NCBI GenBank assembly: GCA_020426505.1 | Contig: JAGQPX010000098.1 | Span: 1-54,042, forward strand | DNA: 54,042 bases | Direction of reading: 5' to 3' | Source: Planctomycetaceae bacterium | GTDB lineage: Bacteria > Planctomycetota > Planctomycetia > Planctomycetales > Planctomycetaceae | Part shown: in pieces, positions 24,709-34,225 of the stretch | Layout: every line of letters starts with the position of its first letter | Position numbering within the stretch: position 1 is the first letter of the stretch | Program-made: the position numbers and the translations under genes | Notes under the pieces: model-generated | Told to the model about the DNA's origin: nothing | Database searches by the model: none | What the model saw: only the letters and a program-made list of their open reading frames with translations

Positions 24709-25911
24709 CTACATCGTCCGGCGCATCCGGCGTCCGCCGACGAAGCTGTTGATGACCAGGTTGCCCATGTCCTGAGCGTTGCACGTCGCACTCACGCCGC
24801 CGGTCACACGGGCGAGTTGCTCGACGAAGTTCACGAGGCCCATGTAGAAGTAGTCCTCAATCAACGCGAAACTCGCCACGTGGAGCCCCTCGTCCGCACA
24901 TCGTTTCGCTTCCGCGAGGGTGATCTTCGCTGTCTTTTCAGCGGGAGGGTAGATCAGCATCACATTGCGTCCCTCGACGTGCGCGGTCGGCTCGCCGTCG
25001 GTGATCACGATGATCTGCTTGTTCTGCGCCGGCTGCCGATGCAGAATCCGCCGGGCGAATTGCAGCCCCGCGTGAATGTTGGTGAAGTGCTCGGGCACGA
25101 AGCCGGGCGGGTTGTCGAGATTGATCTTCAACCGCACCATCGGGTCATACATGCTGACCGGTTTGGGAGCCGAGTAGAGCAGTTGCTTTTCCGTCATGGG
25201 CGAGGCGTACGTGTAAAACCCGACGAACTGCAGGAAGTCACTCTGATAACGACTCCGGACAAGAGCCTGCAGTGCAAGGGCCACCCGCTTGGCCCCCGCG
25301 AACTTCCCGTAACGCATCATGCTCCCCGACATGTCGAGGAGCACGACCGTTGCACAAGATGTCTGGTACTCCGTGTCGTGGACCACGAGGTCTTCCTCGG
25401 TGATGTTGAGTTGAGGGTTGAGGGTTGAGGGTTGAGAGAGACTTTCACTCGACCTTCGACCATCAACATTCGACCCTCTCAACCCGTTCGCAGAGCGATA
25501 CATCGCGTTCTTCAGTGTCTCGTGCATGTTGAGATTGCTGACCGGGTCGCCGAATTCGTACGGCTTCGACTCCTCGTGGAGTGTCTGACCCGCGCCGCGG
25601 AATTCCGTGTCGTGACGTCCCAGCTTGTCCTTGTTGCGGACGTCGAACAGCTCTTCGAGCGCCTTGTTCTCGACACGCCGCATCCCCTTGGGCGTGATCA
25701 TGAACGTGCCGTCACGATCCTTTTCCAGATACCCCTGCTTGATCAGCATCTCGACGACGTCCGGGTGCGACTCTTCCAGATGCTCCAACTCGCTGAGCAT
25801 GTCCTCACCATAGTCCATCAGGTACTGGCTGAACTGGTCGAAGATCTGATCAGCAGACTGAGGCGTGAACTTCTCCGAGCCGTCCCAGCGTGAGTATTCA
25901 AACGTCGGCAT
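24709..25911 (-). CDS. VWA-domain protein (CoxE-like)
   Basis: The 400-residue cytoplasmic protein has an N-terminal helical half and a C-terminal von Willebrand A domain with MIDAS motif LLDMSGSMM (about residue 193), a conserved Thr/Asp segment IIVITDGEPTAH, and a FALIEDYFY strand. Such proteins often work with a MoxR-type AAA ATPase in complex assembly, but no such gene is next to it. Between the two halves (about residues 142-168) is a stretch encoded by a GGGTTGA tandem/inverted repeat (25409-25485), apparently an inserted element that keeps frame. The gene faces the PEP-CTERM gene tail-to-tail with 12 bases between stops. Confidence 0.88.
   Translation of the reverse strand: MPTFEYSRWDGSEKFTPQSADQIFDQFSQYLMDYGEDMLSELEHLEESHPDVVEMLIKQGYLEKDRDGTFMITPKGMRRVENKALEELFDVRNKDKLGRHDTEFRGAGQTLHEESKPYEFGDPVSNLNMHETLKNAMYRSANGLRGSNVDGRRSSESLSQPSTLNPQLNITEEDLVVHDTEYQTSCATVVLLDMSGSMMRYGKFAGAKRVALALQALVRSRYQSDFLQFVGFYTYASPMTEKQLLYSAPKPVSMYDPMVRLKINLDNPPGFVPEHFTNIHAGLQFARRILHRQPAQNKQIIVITDGEPTAHVEGRNVMLIYPPAEKTAKITLAEAKRCADEGLHVASFALIEDYFYMGLVNFVEQLARVTGGVSATCNAQDMGNLVINSFVGGRRMRRTM
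25409..25485. repeat. In-gene GGGTTGA tandem/inverted repeat
   Basis: From 25409 the 7-mer GTTGAGG repeats about four times, and GGGTTGAGAG near 25430-25439 pairs with CTCTCAACCC at 25476-25485. The unit encodes the low-complexity linker SQPSTLNPQLN of the VWA protein on the minus strand. Confidence 0.75.
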
Positions 25912-25964
25912 GTTTCTGCGGGGTTGAGATTCTCAGACTATTGATCGAAGTGATGCGATGATCA

Positions 25965-26483
25965 TCAGAGCCCGTCACCGAAGCCGTCTGTAGGCGGTGA
26001 TTCGGGGACAGTTGGACGGGGCTCGTCCGGTGCCGATCGCGGCGACTCCTGCCTCTGATGCGATGACGGACTTGCGGGTGAGTCGCCCTCATTGGGCTTC
26101 TTTCGTGACCGGCGACGGTTTCGCTTTCGATCGGCTCGCCTCTGTTTTGGGGGGCTTTGCGGAGCGGGCGACTCTTCGAGTTCCATGGGAGATTCCAAAG
26201 CCTCGACTTCCGTCATCGGCTCTTCAACGACAGGCTCCACTTCGATCACTGGAGCCGCTGGTAGAGCGACGTCATCGGGATGAAGTTCAACGACCAGATC
26301 CAGTGGCTCAGCGAGTGTCCGCACGGGACGTCGCGGCTCGATGAGCGACATGCGTTTCCCGTCGCCGCAGACGTGACACGTCACGACGGTGCGATCACCC
26401 GATGCCCGACGCTCAGCCCCACAGTCTGCACATCGCCAGCGACGGCGGACGTCCAGATCCAGTCGCATTCCGGGGCCTTTCAT
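25965..26483 (-). CDS. Small zinc-ribbon protein with acidic and basic disordered tail
   Basis: About 172 residues. The N-terminus holds a four-Cys zinc ribbon (RCADCGAERR ... CHVCGDG, about residues 18-43). The middle is acidic (VIEVEPVVEEPMTEVEALE) and the end is a Lys/Arg-rich then Pro/Ser-rich low-complexity tail (KQRRADRKRNRRRSRKKP). It could bind nucleic acid or ribosomes through the basic part; no known family is recognised. ATG 26483 is upstream of a weak AAGGA; ATG 26468 is an alternative. The gene is divergent from the DUF368 gene. Confidence 0.65.
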   Translation of the reverse strand: MKGPGMRLDLDVRRRWRCADCGAERRASGDRTVVTCHVCGDGKRMSLIEPRRPVRTLAEPLDLVVELHPDDVALPAAPVIEVEPVVEEPMTEVEALESPMELEESPAPQSPPKQRRADRKRNRRRSRKKPNEGDSPASPSSHQRQESPRSAPDEPRPTVPESPPTDGFGDGL

Positions 26484-26606
26484 CGGCGAGTTTTTCCTTT
26501 GGATCAGAAGTAGGGAGGCGATTGCAGCACGATCGCTGGCAAACCCGACTCCCTTCATTCTAGACTCTGCCCCTCAGATTGACACTCCCCTGCTGAACGA
26601 TCCAAC

Positions 26607-27590
26607 ATGACGGACGAACCAACCGGGCTGCAAAATGACGTCAAACACATCCTGCGCGGGCTGCTGATGGGCGCGGCGGACATCATTCCCGGCGTCTCCG
26701 GCGGCACGATGGCCCTTATCCTGGGCATCTATAACCGATTGGTGACCGCCATCAGCCATGTCGACAGAACGCTGCTGGGACACCTGACACACCGTCGATG
26801 GTCAGACGCGGCGAAACACCTCGACCTGCGATTCCTGATCGCCCTGGGGGCCGGCATCGCCACCGGGATCGTGGCACTCGGCAGCCTGATGCATTTGTTA
26901 CTGGAGGATTACACGCAATACACACTGGCAGCGTTCTTTGGACTGATTGCCGCGTCGAGTCTGCTCGTGGGGCGGATGATCGAGAAGTGGACACCCGGAA
27001 TCGTGACTCTGGTTGCCCTCGGTGCAGCGGTCGCACTCTGGATTGTCCGTCAACCCGCGCTCACTCACCCCCCCGACGCCTTGTGGTACGTCTTCGTCTG
27101 CGGCGTCATTGGCATCTGCGCGATGATCCTCCCCGGTATCAGCGGCGCCTTCATCCTGCTGATCCTCGGCAAATATCACGACATCACGGGCATCATCAAA
27201 GACACGCTCAAACTGATCATCACGTCTGACAATGTGTTGACGGTGTTTGTCTTCGCAGCCGGTTGTGCGATCGGCCTCATCAGCTTCTCCAAGGTGCTGC
27301 GTTGGCTGCTCGCCCGGCACGAGTCTCAGACAATGGGTGTGCTTTGCGGGTTCATGCTCGGCTCGCTGTGGAAGATCTGGCCCTTTCAGCGTGATCTCAC
27401 ACCCGGCGAGGAGAAGTTCAAACTCAAACAGTTCGAACACCTCTCACTCAGCGAAGTGCCGATCGACGTCACGTTCGCAGTGACCATCGGAATCGCCATT
27501 GCTGCCGTTCTGTTCGTGCTCATCCTCGACAGGATGACCCACGGACACGACATCGTCCCCTTACAGGACCAGCCGACGGATAGCGAGTGA
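26607..27590 (+). CDS. DUF368 membrane protein (undecaprenyl-phosphate translocase family)
   Basis: The 327-residue protein has eight or nine membrane segments and the family hallmark repeated twice: GAADIIPGVSGGTMALILG (residues 22-40) and CAMILPGISGAFILLILGKY (about residues 170-190). DUF368 proteins (PopT in Staphylococcus/Vibrio work) recycle undecaprenyl phosphate across the inner membrane for cell-wall and surface-polymer synthesis. Planctomycete membership of this function is inferred from family. The ATG follows GAACGATCCAAC with no strong ribosome site. A perfect inverted repeat lies between it and the convergent HEAT gene. Confidence 0.9.
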   Translation: MTDEPTGLQNDVKHILRGLLMGAADIIPGVSGGTMALILGIYNRLVTAISHVDRTLLGHLTHRRWSDAAKHLDLRFLIALGAGIATGIVALGSLMHLLLEDYTQYTLAAFFGLIAASSLLVGRMIEKWTPGIVTLVALGAAVALWIVRQPALTHPPDALWYVFVCGVIGICAMILPGISGAFILLILGKYHDITGIIKDTLKLIITSDNVLTVFVFAAGCAIGLISFSKVLRWLLARHESQTMGVLCGFMLGSLWKIWPFQRDLTPGEEKFKLKQFEHLSLSEVPIDVTFAVTIGIAIAAVLFVLILDRMTHGHDIVPLQDQPTDSE

Positions 27591-27618
27591 GTCCGTCCGG
27601 TTGACGATGCCGTGGAGA

Positions 27619-27667
27619 AGGTTTCCAACCTGCTGACCGACGACACCGGATGGGAGGTTGGAAACCT
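27619..27667. repeat. 12-bp perfect inverted repeat between convergent genes
   Basis: AGGTTTCCAACC (27619-27630) and GGTTGGAAACCT (27656-27667) pair exactly with a 25-base spacer. It could act as a bidirectional transcription barrier or be another dispersed element; no T-run follows. Confidence 0.6.
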
Positions 27668-27684
27668 GGCCCACGTCATGAGAA

Positions 27685-28959
27685 TCAGTTGTCGATCTCC
27701 ATCAAGGCCTTGTTTGCGACTTGTTGCACATACGGTCGCTCATCTTCGGCGAGGCGTTGCAGATCGGGAATCGCCGACTTCGCAGCAGGACCGAGGGACA
27801 CGAGCAGGCGGTACGCGCCGATACGCAGTTGGCGATCCTCGGACGTCAACGTCTCCAGCACGACCGGAAGTATCTCCTCCGCATATTTCGTTGTGTTCCA
27901 CAATGACTCGGCTGCCCGCAGCCGCACGGACGTATCCTCGTCCTTGAGTGCCAGATGAAGAGCCTCGGTGTTCTCGTCATTGGTGCGGAGGACTGTGCCA
28001 AGTGAGATCGCGGCAAGTCGACGGACAGACGGATCTAAGTCACTCAAGAGTTTCCTTAACGCCAGCGTCCCCGCGTCTCCGATGGTGGCCAGCGATGCCG
28101 CCGCCGCTTCGCGGACCTCCTGAAGATCATCAAAGATCACCAGCTCCGCAAGTGATGCAGCTGCGATGCCGGATGGTGGACCGATTGCTCCCAAAGCGAC
28201 AGCCGACTTCTTGCGAAGCGGACCCGAGTCGTCACTCGTCAGGCGGATTAGCATGGGCACCGCCGGCGACGCCTGCGGACCAACAAGTGCCAAGCCGTCT
28301 ACCGCTGCCGCCTGCAACTCGTGAGCTTCGTGCGTGTGACCAATGTCCGTCTCGATGAGCTTCAACAACGCGGCGACCGCGTGGTCGCTGGCACCTCCGA
28401 TGCGAGCCAGTGCTTCGACGCAGGAAAGGCGGTCGACATGTGTGCGAGATTTATCATGGAGAACAGTGGCCAGTTCGGGAGTCGCCTTTGCGGCGATCGG
28501 CCCCATCAATGCGATTGCCTTCGCGGCCCACGCGGCTGTCGATGCAGGCTCGGAACGGTCGTCATTCGCCAGCAATGAACGAAACACGGGCACTGCGGAC
28601 TCAGCATGCTCGCCGATCCGCCCGAGCGTCAATGCTGCCTGCTTACGTGTGTACCATGGAAGTTCCTGATCGCGGACGAGCAGCAGCAATCCCGGCACTG
28701 CTTCCGCAGCCGCTGCTGACTGAAAATCGAGCGACTTCATCAACTCCCGCCACTCGGCGAGTGTGCGTCCTGCATACGGCTCATCCGAAGATTGAGCTGC
28801 GAGAAGCGGTTGGCAGACAAAAAGGCATGTTACCAGACAGACAAATCGGCAATGCGCTCCCGAGTCGGATCTTCGGAAGGAAAAGAGTAAGTTCCGTTTG
28901 GCCGCACATTTCAAACGGGCGGCAAAACGAAACCAACGTGATGTGAGACAGTCAAACAT
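27685..28959 (-). CDS. Exported HEAT-repeat protein
   Basis: From about residue 60 the protein consists of roughly nine HEAT repeats with the 'A-x-x-LG-x-IG' pattern (RKSAVALGAIG, RRLAAISLGTVL), a solenoid used for protein binding. An apparent signal peptide (HCRFVCLVTCLFVCQPLLAA-QS) lies before the repeats. The start is unclear: ATG 28959 gives about 425 residues but places the signal at residues 34-56 behind a stretch (FRFAARLKCAAKRN) encoded by a palindromic element (28891-28933), and no ribosome site precedes it. A start nearer the signal, without an ATG, may be real. It lies downstream of the glucan phosphorylase gene on the same strand. Confidence 0.8.
   Translation of the reverse strand: MFDCLTSRWFRFAARLKCAAKRNLLFSFRRSDSGAHCRFVCLVTCLFVCQPLLAAQSSDEPYAGRTLAEWRELMKSLDFQSAAAAEAVPGLLLLVRDQELPWYTRKQAALTLGRIGEHAESAVPVFRSLLANDDRSEPASTAAWAAKAIALMGPIAAKATPELATVLHDKSRTHVDRLSCVEALARIGGASDHAVAALLKLIETDIGHTHEAHELQAAAVDGLALVGPQASPAVPMLIRLTSDDSGPLRKKSAVALGAIGPPSGIAAASLAELVIFDDLQEVREAAAASLATIGDAGTLALRKLLSDLDPSVRRLAAISLGTVLRTNDENTEALHLALKDEDTSVRLRAAESLWNTTKYAEEILPVVLETLTSEDRQLRIGAYRLLVSLGPAAKSAIPDLQRLAEDERPYVQQVANKALMEIDN
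28891..28933. repeat. Diverged copy of the FAAH/CAAKR palindrome
   Basis: GTTCCGTTTGGCCGCACATT (28891-28910) pairs at about 16 of 20 positions with the right arm ending 28933. Its translation (FAARLKCAAKR) matches the peptide encoded by the perfect palindrome at 3811-3855 (FAAHFQCAAKR). Confidence 0.75.
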
Positions 28960-29006
28960 TGCAAATTGAGTGTGTGGTCGGAGACCCGTATTTGTCAATT
29001 TGCAAT
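28958..29006. repeat. 11-bp inverted repeat ATTGCAAATTG
   Basis: ATTGCAAATTG (28958-28968) is an exact reverse complement of CAATTTGCAAT (28996-29006). It lies between the HEAT gene start and the glucan phosphorylase stop. Confidence 0.7.
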
Positions 29007-29035
29007 ACCGAAATGGCCAATTGCCATGATCCGCC

Positions 29036-31180
29036 TCACGGCATGACGACCATCTCACACGACAGGCTGCCTGCGGCGGGGATGTACGTCTCTCGGACGT
29101 AGTCCATCACCTGACGGTCGGCGTTGAACCGCCAGCCCAACGTGCGGACGGAGCGTTTCATACGGCGGATCCATTCCTGCGGCATGTCGTCCTGATCGCG
29201 GTCGTAATAGACCGGGATGACTTCATCCTGTAGGACACGCACGAGATCGTCGCCGTCACGGGCATCCTGAATCTCCTGATTGGCGTGCGTCTGTCCGGTC
29301 CCGATGGCGAAGCCGTTCTGGCCATCGAACGCCTCGGCCCACCAGCCGTCGAGAATTGACAGGTTGAGTCCGCCATTGAGCACGACCTTCTGACCGCTGG
29401 TGCCGGACGCTTCGAGTGGCCGACGGGGATTGTTGAGCCAGACATCGACACCTTGAACAAGGTGTCGCCCCAGATTGATATCATAGTCTTCAAGGAACAC
29501 GACCTTGCCCTTGAAGCGTGGCTCCTGCGACATGGTGACGATCCGTTGCAGGATCGTCTTGCCGTGATCGTCAGCCGGGTGTGCCTTGCCGGCGAAGATG
29601 AACTGCACCGGTTGCTCGATGTCGTTGACCAGCTTCTCAAGCAGTTCAAGGTCACGCATCACGAGGTCGGCACGCTTGTAGGGGGCAAACCGACGTGCGA
29701 AACCGATCGTCAGAGTTCGCGGGTCGAGATACGACTGGAGTTGGTCAATCTCCTTCGCCGACTTTCCGTATCGCTCCGCCTGCTGCGTGAGGCGTTTCCG
29801 TGAGTAAACGATCAGCCGGTTCTTCAGTGACTGATGCGTCTCCCACAATTCGCCGGGAGAGAGATTGTCGATACCGCTCCAGACGTCGGCTTCACCCGTC
29901 CGGAGATACCACTTCTCAGGAAGGACGCGGTCGTAGAGCACCCGCATCTGGGCGGCGAGCCAGGTCGGCACGTGCACCCCGTTGGTGATGTGGCCGATCG
30001 GTATCTCCTCCTCACTTCTCCACGGCCAAAGCGATCTCCACATACGGCGGCTCACAACCCCATGCAGGTTCGACACCGCATTTGCACGGCGACTCGTCTT
30101 GAAGGCAAGCACCGTCATGCAGAACGACTCATCAGCGTTCTGTGGATCGACGCGCCCGAGGCCCATCAGCCCTTCGTGATGAATCCCCAACTCTTCAGCG
30201 AGCGGACCTACATGCTCATCGAGCAGACCGCCGTCAAACCGGTCATGGCCAGCGGGGACTGGGGTGTGAGTCGTGAAGACGCCACTCGCTGCCGTCTCGC
30301 GGAGGGCGTCATCGAATGTGAGACCGTCATGCTTCATCCGCATCCGAATGATCTCCAGCGGTGCGAAGGCGGAGTGCCCTTCGTTCATATGGATCACGCG
30401 GGGATTGATACCCAAAGCAGTTAGTGCCCGAACGCCGCCGATGCCGAGCATAATCTCCTGTCGGATGCGGGTCCGCTGATCGCCACCGTAAAGACGTGCG
30501 GTCAGCTGACGATCCTCTTCGGTGTTCTGTTTGATGTTAGTGTCGAGCAGATATAACCGGACCCGGCCGACATTGAGTTCCCAGACACTCGCGAAGATGC
30601 TTCCCTTGCGGGTCTCAACCGAAATGACGACCGGCTCGCCACTGACCGTCATCGCCTGCTTCAAGGGGAGGGACTTCGGATCGACGTCAGCGTACTCCTC
30701 CTGCTGCCAACCAGTCTCGTCGACCGATTGTGAGAAGTACCCCTCATGATAGAAGAGGCCCACCGCGACAAGCGGAATCCCCAGGTCGGACGAACTCTTG
30801 AGGTGGTCACCCGCCAGCACGCCGAGACCTCCGGAGTAAATGCGAAGCGATTCGTGAATGCCGAACTCGGCAGAAAAATACGCCGCCGGTCGATTGCCCA
30901 ACACGCCTGCATGGACATCGCCCCACGTGTCGTGAGAGTCCATGTACTCTTGCCAGCGACGATAGGCCCAGTTGATCCGCGAGTGCAGCACCTCCTCACG
31001 CGCACGGACTTCGAGCTTGTCGGGGCCATACTCTCGCAGAAGAAGCACGGGATTGTGCGACAATTCGGACCACCGGCGGGGATCGATCTCGCGAAAAATG
31101 CTAGTGACTTCAGGCTGCCAGCTCCACCAGAGGTTCTGAGAGAGCTCGTTGAGTTTCTCGTGAATCGACTTCTGCGACAT
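29036..31180 (-). CDS. Alpha-glucan phosphorylase (GT35, DUF3417 type)
   Basis: The enzyme releases glucose-1-phosphate from glycogen or malto-oligosaccharides using pyridoxal phosphate. The 714-residue protein begins with the DUF3417-like [20 protein letters not shown]. It then shows [48 protein letters not shown] and [15 protein letters not shown], the last holding the presumed PLP-lysine (about residue 598), then [18 protein letters not shown]. It is the short bacterial form. ATG 31180 has GGAAG upstream; an ATG at 31237 is less likely. No other glycogen gene is present nearby. Confidence 0.95.
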   Translation of the reverse strand: MSQKSIHEKLNELSQNLWWSWQPEVTSIFREIDPRRWSELSHNPVLLLREYGPDKLEVRAREEVLHSRINWAYRRWQEYMDSHDTWGDVHAGVLGNRPAAYFSAEFGIHESLRIYSGGLGVLAGDHLKSSSDLGIPLVAVGLFYHEGYFSQSVDETGWQQEEYADVDPKSLPLKQAMTVSGEPVVISVETRKGSIFASVWELNVGRVRLYLLDTNIKQNTEEDRQLTARLYGGDQRTRIRQEIMLGIGGVRALTALGINPRVIHMNEGHSAFAPLEIIRMRMKHDGLTFDDALRETAASGVFTTHTPVPAGHDRFDGGLLDEHVGPLAEELGIHHEGLMGLGRVDPQNADESFCMTVLAFKTSRRANAVSNLHGVVSRRMWRSLWPWRSEEEIPIGHITNGVHVPTWLAAQMRVLYDRVLPEKWYLRTGEADVWSGIDNLSPGELWETHQSLKNRLIVYSRKRLTQQAERYGKSAKEIDQLQSYLDPRTLTIGFARRFAPYKRADLVMRDLELLEKLVNDIEQPVQFIFAGKAHPADDHGKTILQRIVTMSQEPRFKGKVVFLEDYDINLGRHLVQGVDVWLNNPRRPLEASGTSGQKVVLNGGLNLSILDGWWAEAFDGQNGFAIGTGQTHANQEIQDARDGDDLVRVLQDEVIPVYYDRDQDDMPQEWIRRMKRSVRTLGWRFNADRQVMDYVRETYIPAAGSLSCEMVVMP

Positions 31181-31363
31181 CGTGTTTCTTCCGTAGGAAA
31201 AGGTGCGTCGTAATCTCTTCGCCACTCCGTTGGTCATTGCCTACAGGGCGAACCCTGACGACCGAACGCGATTGCAGTATAGTGAACTGCATCCTGCCGT
31301 CGAGGTCCGCACACCAGCGGATGGCAGTCTGCGTCGAACACTTTTCTCACTCAATCCAGCAGA

Positions 31364-32368
31364 ATGTCGATGAAAGCAGCCTTTATCGAACAGACCGGCG
31401 CACCGGATGTCATTCAGTACGGCGACCTTTCGGACCCGACGCCGGGTGCCTCCGAGGTGCTGGTCAAAGTGGGAGCGGTCGCGGTCAATCCGATCGACAC
31501 TTATCTGCGAGCCGGGATTGTCGCCATGCCGTTCGAGTTCCCGTACATCATCGGAAGCGACGTCGCCGGAACAGTCGAGGCGGTCGGCAGTAACGTGACA
31601 CGGTTCCAGCCGGGAGATCGAGTCTGGGGAAGTAACCAGGGATTCTTCGGCCGGCCCGGCACGTTTGCCGAGTACGCTGCGATCGATGAGCAGTGGCTGT
31701 ACCCCACGCCCGATGAGCAATGCGATGAGCAGGCTGCCGCCGGCGCGCTCACGGGAATCACCGCACATCTGGGTCTGTTCCTGCATGCGGGTTTGCGGGA
31801 AGGCGAGATCGTTTTCGTCAACGGAGGCACCGGTGGTGTCGGCTCTGCCGTCGTGCAGTTCGCCAAGGCGGCAGGAGCACGTGTGATCGCGACAGTCGGC
31901 AGTGATGAGAAGCGCAAGTTGTGCGAGACACTCGGAGCCGACCTCGTGCTCGACTATCACTCATCAACACTTGACGACGAAATTCGCGCATTCGCTGAGT
32001 CAAACGGCGGACTCGACATCTGGTGGGAGACCCAGCGTGAACCGAGCTTCGACCGCACCGTCGGTCTCATGAAGAAGCGTGGTCGCATCGTTCTCATGGC
32101 CGGACGGGATGCACGGCCCGCGTTTCCTGTCGGCCCGTTCTACGTGAACGAGCTGCGGCTTGTCGGTTTCGCAATGTTCAATGCGTCTCCGGACGAACAA
32201 TCCGAATGTGCGGATGAAATGAATCACTGGGCCGCATCGGGACAATGGAAGCCGCTCATCGGAGAAGCACTCCCGCTCGCCGATGCCGCCAAGGCTCATC
32301 AACTGCAGGAGGCAAACACACTGCAAAAGCAGGGCAGCCTGACCGGCAAGATCGTCTTGAAGCCTTGA
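31364..32368 (+). CDS. NADPH:quinone oxidoreductase-like MDR protein
   Basis: The 334-residue medium-chain dehydrogenase lacks the zinc ligands, as in quinone oxidoreductase/zeta-crystallin. It has NPIDTYLRAG (about residue 44), IGSDVAGTVEAVG, the nucleotide-binding NGGTGGVGSAVVQFAK (about residues 153-168) and GARVIATVGSDEK. It reduces quinones or enals with NADPH in the cytosol. It is divergent from the glucan phosphorylase gene, with 183 bases between. The true substrate is open. Confidence 0.92.
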   Translation: MSMKAAFIEQTGAPDVIQYGDLSDPTPGASEVLVKVGAVAVNPIDTYLRAGIVAMPFEFPYIIGSDVAGTVEAVGSNVTRFQPGDRVWGSNQGFFGRPGTFAEYAAIDEQWLYPTPDEQCDEQAAAGALTGITAHLGLFLHAGLREGEIVFVNGGTGGVGSAVVQFAKAAGARVIATVGSDEKRKLCETLGADLVLDYHSSTLDDEIRAFAESNGGLDIWWETQREPSFDRTVGLMKKRGRIVLMAGRDARPAFPVGPFYVNELRLVGFAMFNASPDEQSECADEMNHWAASGQWKPLIGEALPLADAAKAHQLQEANTLQKQGSLTGKIVLKP

Positions 32369-32416
32369 TGTCAACCGGCCTGAAAGATGTGACCGTTGCC
32401 CATTGAGTCCTCCGCC

Positions 32417-33976
32417 ATGCATCAGCTCCGCACGATCATACTCGCATCGATTGCGTTGCTGATGCTCACGCCGCCGATCAATGCACAGGACGATTCGGCA
32501 CAGAATCATGTGACGCAGGGCGTGAACTTCCAAACAGACGTCCAGCCCATCTTTGCACGGCATTGCCTCAAATGTCATGGCAAGAATGATCCGCGCGGCG
32601 GGCTGCAACTCACATCCCGCGAAGCGGCAGAGTTCGGCGGCGACACGATGTTGCCCATCCTCGGAGGCTCGCTGGAGACCAATGAGGTTTACCTCCGAGT
32701 CCGCTCCGAAGACATGACGTACCGCATGCCCAAAGGGACGGAGGCACTGTCTGCGAGTGAGATCGACACGATCCGCCGCTGGGTCGAAGCCGGGACCCCC
32801 TGGGTCGACCCGCCGATCAACACCCACGAAGCCGTCCCGGCAAACGATGCCTCCCCCCTGCTCGTGCGGATCGGGCAGCTCCTCGATTGGGCTGACACGC
32901 TTTCAAGCCTGCATCCGTATCGCGCTCAATGGCTGATCACAGCACTCGTCATCCAGGTGTTGATCCTCATCATCGAACGTTTCAAACGCAAACAGATTGA
33001 CAACGACAAGGAATCGTCACGCCTCACTGCATGGTTCACCCGTGTGCGATGGGAGCACTATACGCTCGTCTGGATGGCCATGCTCATCGCGCTGCTGATG
33101 CCCATGTATCACACCAAGGTTCGTCAGACAGAGATGTCGTCACAGCGACTGACCGAAGAGTTTGACAAACTCAAGGAGAAGATCGAGCGATTGGAGGCCA
33201 CGCCGAGTAGCCTCCGTCACTACGGCGACCCGCCAATTCCTCCTCGACCTGAACATCCCGCTACGTTGTCGCATGTCTACTACCGTGGCAACTGCGAACG
33301 CAACGAGAAACTGTTCAACAACGGCAACTACCAGACAGCCGAGATGCATGTCAGCCTGCTCGACACTCACGGGCAACTCATCAGCATCGGCGACTCCATC
33401 CCCGAAGAAGGCTTGGTGATCCACTTCGAGTTGCACCGCTCGCCCGGCACGACCCCGGCCCTGTTCACCGAGCAGGTCATCTCCTCCGTGTTCCTCAGTG
33501 AGTCGATCTACAAGACCGATAAGAATCCAGAGCAAGCCCCCGACGATGTCATTCACTTGCGAACACTCGAAGCTGACTGGAAATGGACCGCCGATTACCC
33601 GATCCCGAACTCTCAAAAGGACGGTCCACACACGGGCATGATCTACGTCAACAAGGGACGGGTCGCCCCCGAACGAGTGACCGCCATCCCGCACTATGGC
33701 ATTCGTTATTCACTCGAAATTCACAATGGCCAACTCGCCGAAGGCTCGGAAGTCTGGATGGGGTGCCTCTTCCAAACCGACGCCATCGCCGCGCGACAAA
33801 TCGGCAAGGTCCCCTTCGACCAGTGGTTCGACCACAACCCACTCCCTGTCATCGAAGGAGAAAACACCTCCGACCCCACGCTGCTCGGCATCCCGGAACA
33901 CGTGAAGAGCGAAGCAGGAGAGACCCCGGATGCAGCCCTGAAAAAGCCAGAGTCGACAGACGCCCTCTCCCCTTGA
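32417..33976 (+). CDS. Exported mono-heme cytochrome c-like membrane protein
   Basis: The 519-residue protein has a signal peptide (IILASIALLMLTPPINA-QD) and a single CxxCH (CLKCH at residues 50-54) in a 'FARHCLKCHG...GGLQL' context typical of planctomycete cytochrome c domains, with a likely Met ligand in TYRMPKG (about residue 100). Two membrane segments follow (about residues 173-193 and 215-235), then a coiled coil and a 280-residue beta-rich domain of unknown role. The N-terminal heme domain is extracytoplasmic. The last residues (TDALSP) are encoded by the start of a dispersed repeat. ATG 32417 has no strong ribosome site. Confidence 0.83.
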   Translation: MHQLRTIILASIALLMLTPPINAQDDSAQNHVTQGVNFQTDVQPIFARHCLKCHGKNDPRGGLQLTSREAAEFGGDTMLPILGGSLETNEVYLRVRSEDMTYRMPKGTEALSASEIDTIRRWVEAGTPWVDPPINTHEAVPANDASPLLVRIGQLLDWADTLSSLHPYRAQWLITALVIQVLILIIERFKRKQIDNDKESSRLTAWFTRVRWEHYTLVWMAMLIALLMPMYHTKVRQTEMSSQRLTEEFDKLKEKIERLEATPSSLRHYGDPPIPPRPEHPATLSHVYYRGNCERNEKLFNNGNYQTAEMHVSLLDTHGQLISIGDSIPEEGLVIHFELHRSPGTTPALFTEQVISSVFLSESIYKTDKNPEQAPDDVIHLRTLEADWKWTADYPIPNSQKDGPHTGMIYVNKGRVAPERVTAIPHYGIRYSLEIHNGQLAEGSEVWMGCLFQTDAIAARQIGKVPFDQWFDHNPLPVIEGENTSDPTLLGIPEHVKSEAGETPDAALKKPESTDALSP

Positions 33977-34024
33977 GGGAGTGGGACAGCCTTCAAACGG
34001 ATCGCCGAAGGCAGGGAGAGGGGC
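33962..34024. repeat. Dispersed element sharing the CCCTCTCCCCTTGAGGGAG edge
   Basis: CCCTCTCCCCTTGAGGGAG begins at 33963 and a partner GGCAGGGAGAGGGGCC follows near 34009-34024. The edge matches the element at 9664-9840 read on the other strand. The cytochrome gene stops inside it. The rest of the gap to 34225 holds no gene. Confidence 0.7.
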
Positions 34025-34225
34025 CACCGTGTAGCCGGTCTTCGCCAGAAGCCGGACTCCGGATGGCCATTCGAATATCGAATCTCTCACATTCCGCCGT
34101 CTGGCGACGACGACTACCACCTCGAATCGTCGATGCCGCACAGCCACTCGCTCCTTGGACTTTGTCACCCTGCGGGGTATCCTCAGTGTCTCACCATCAT
34201 CCGCATTCCCATCTGAGAGCCGGTC

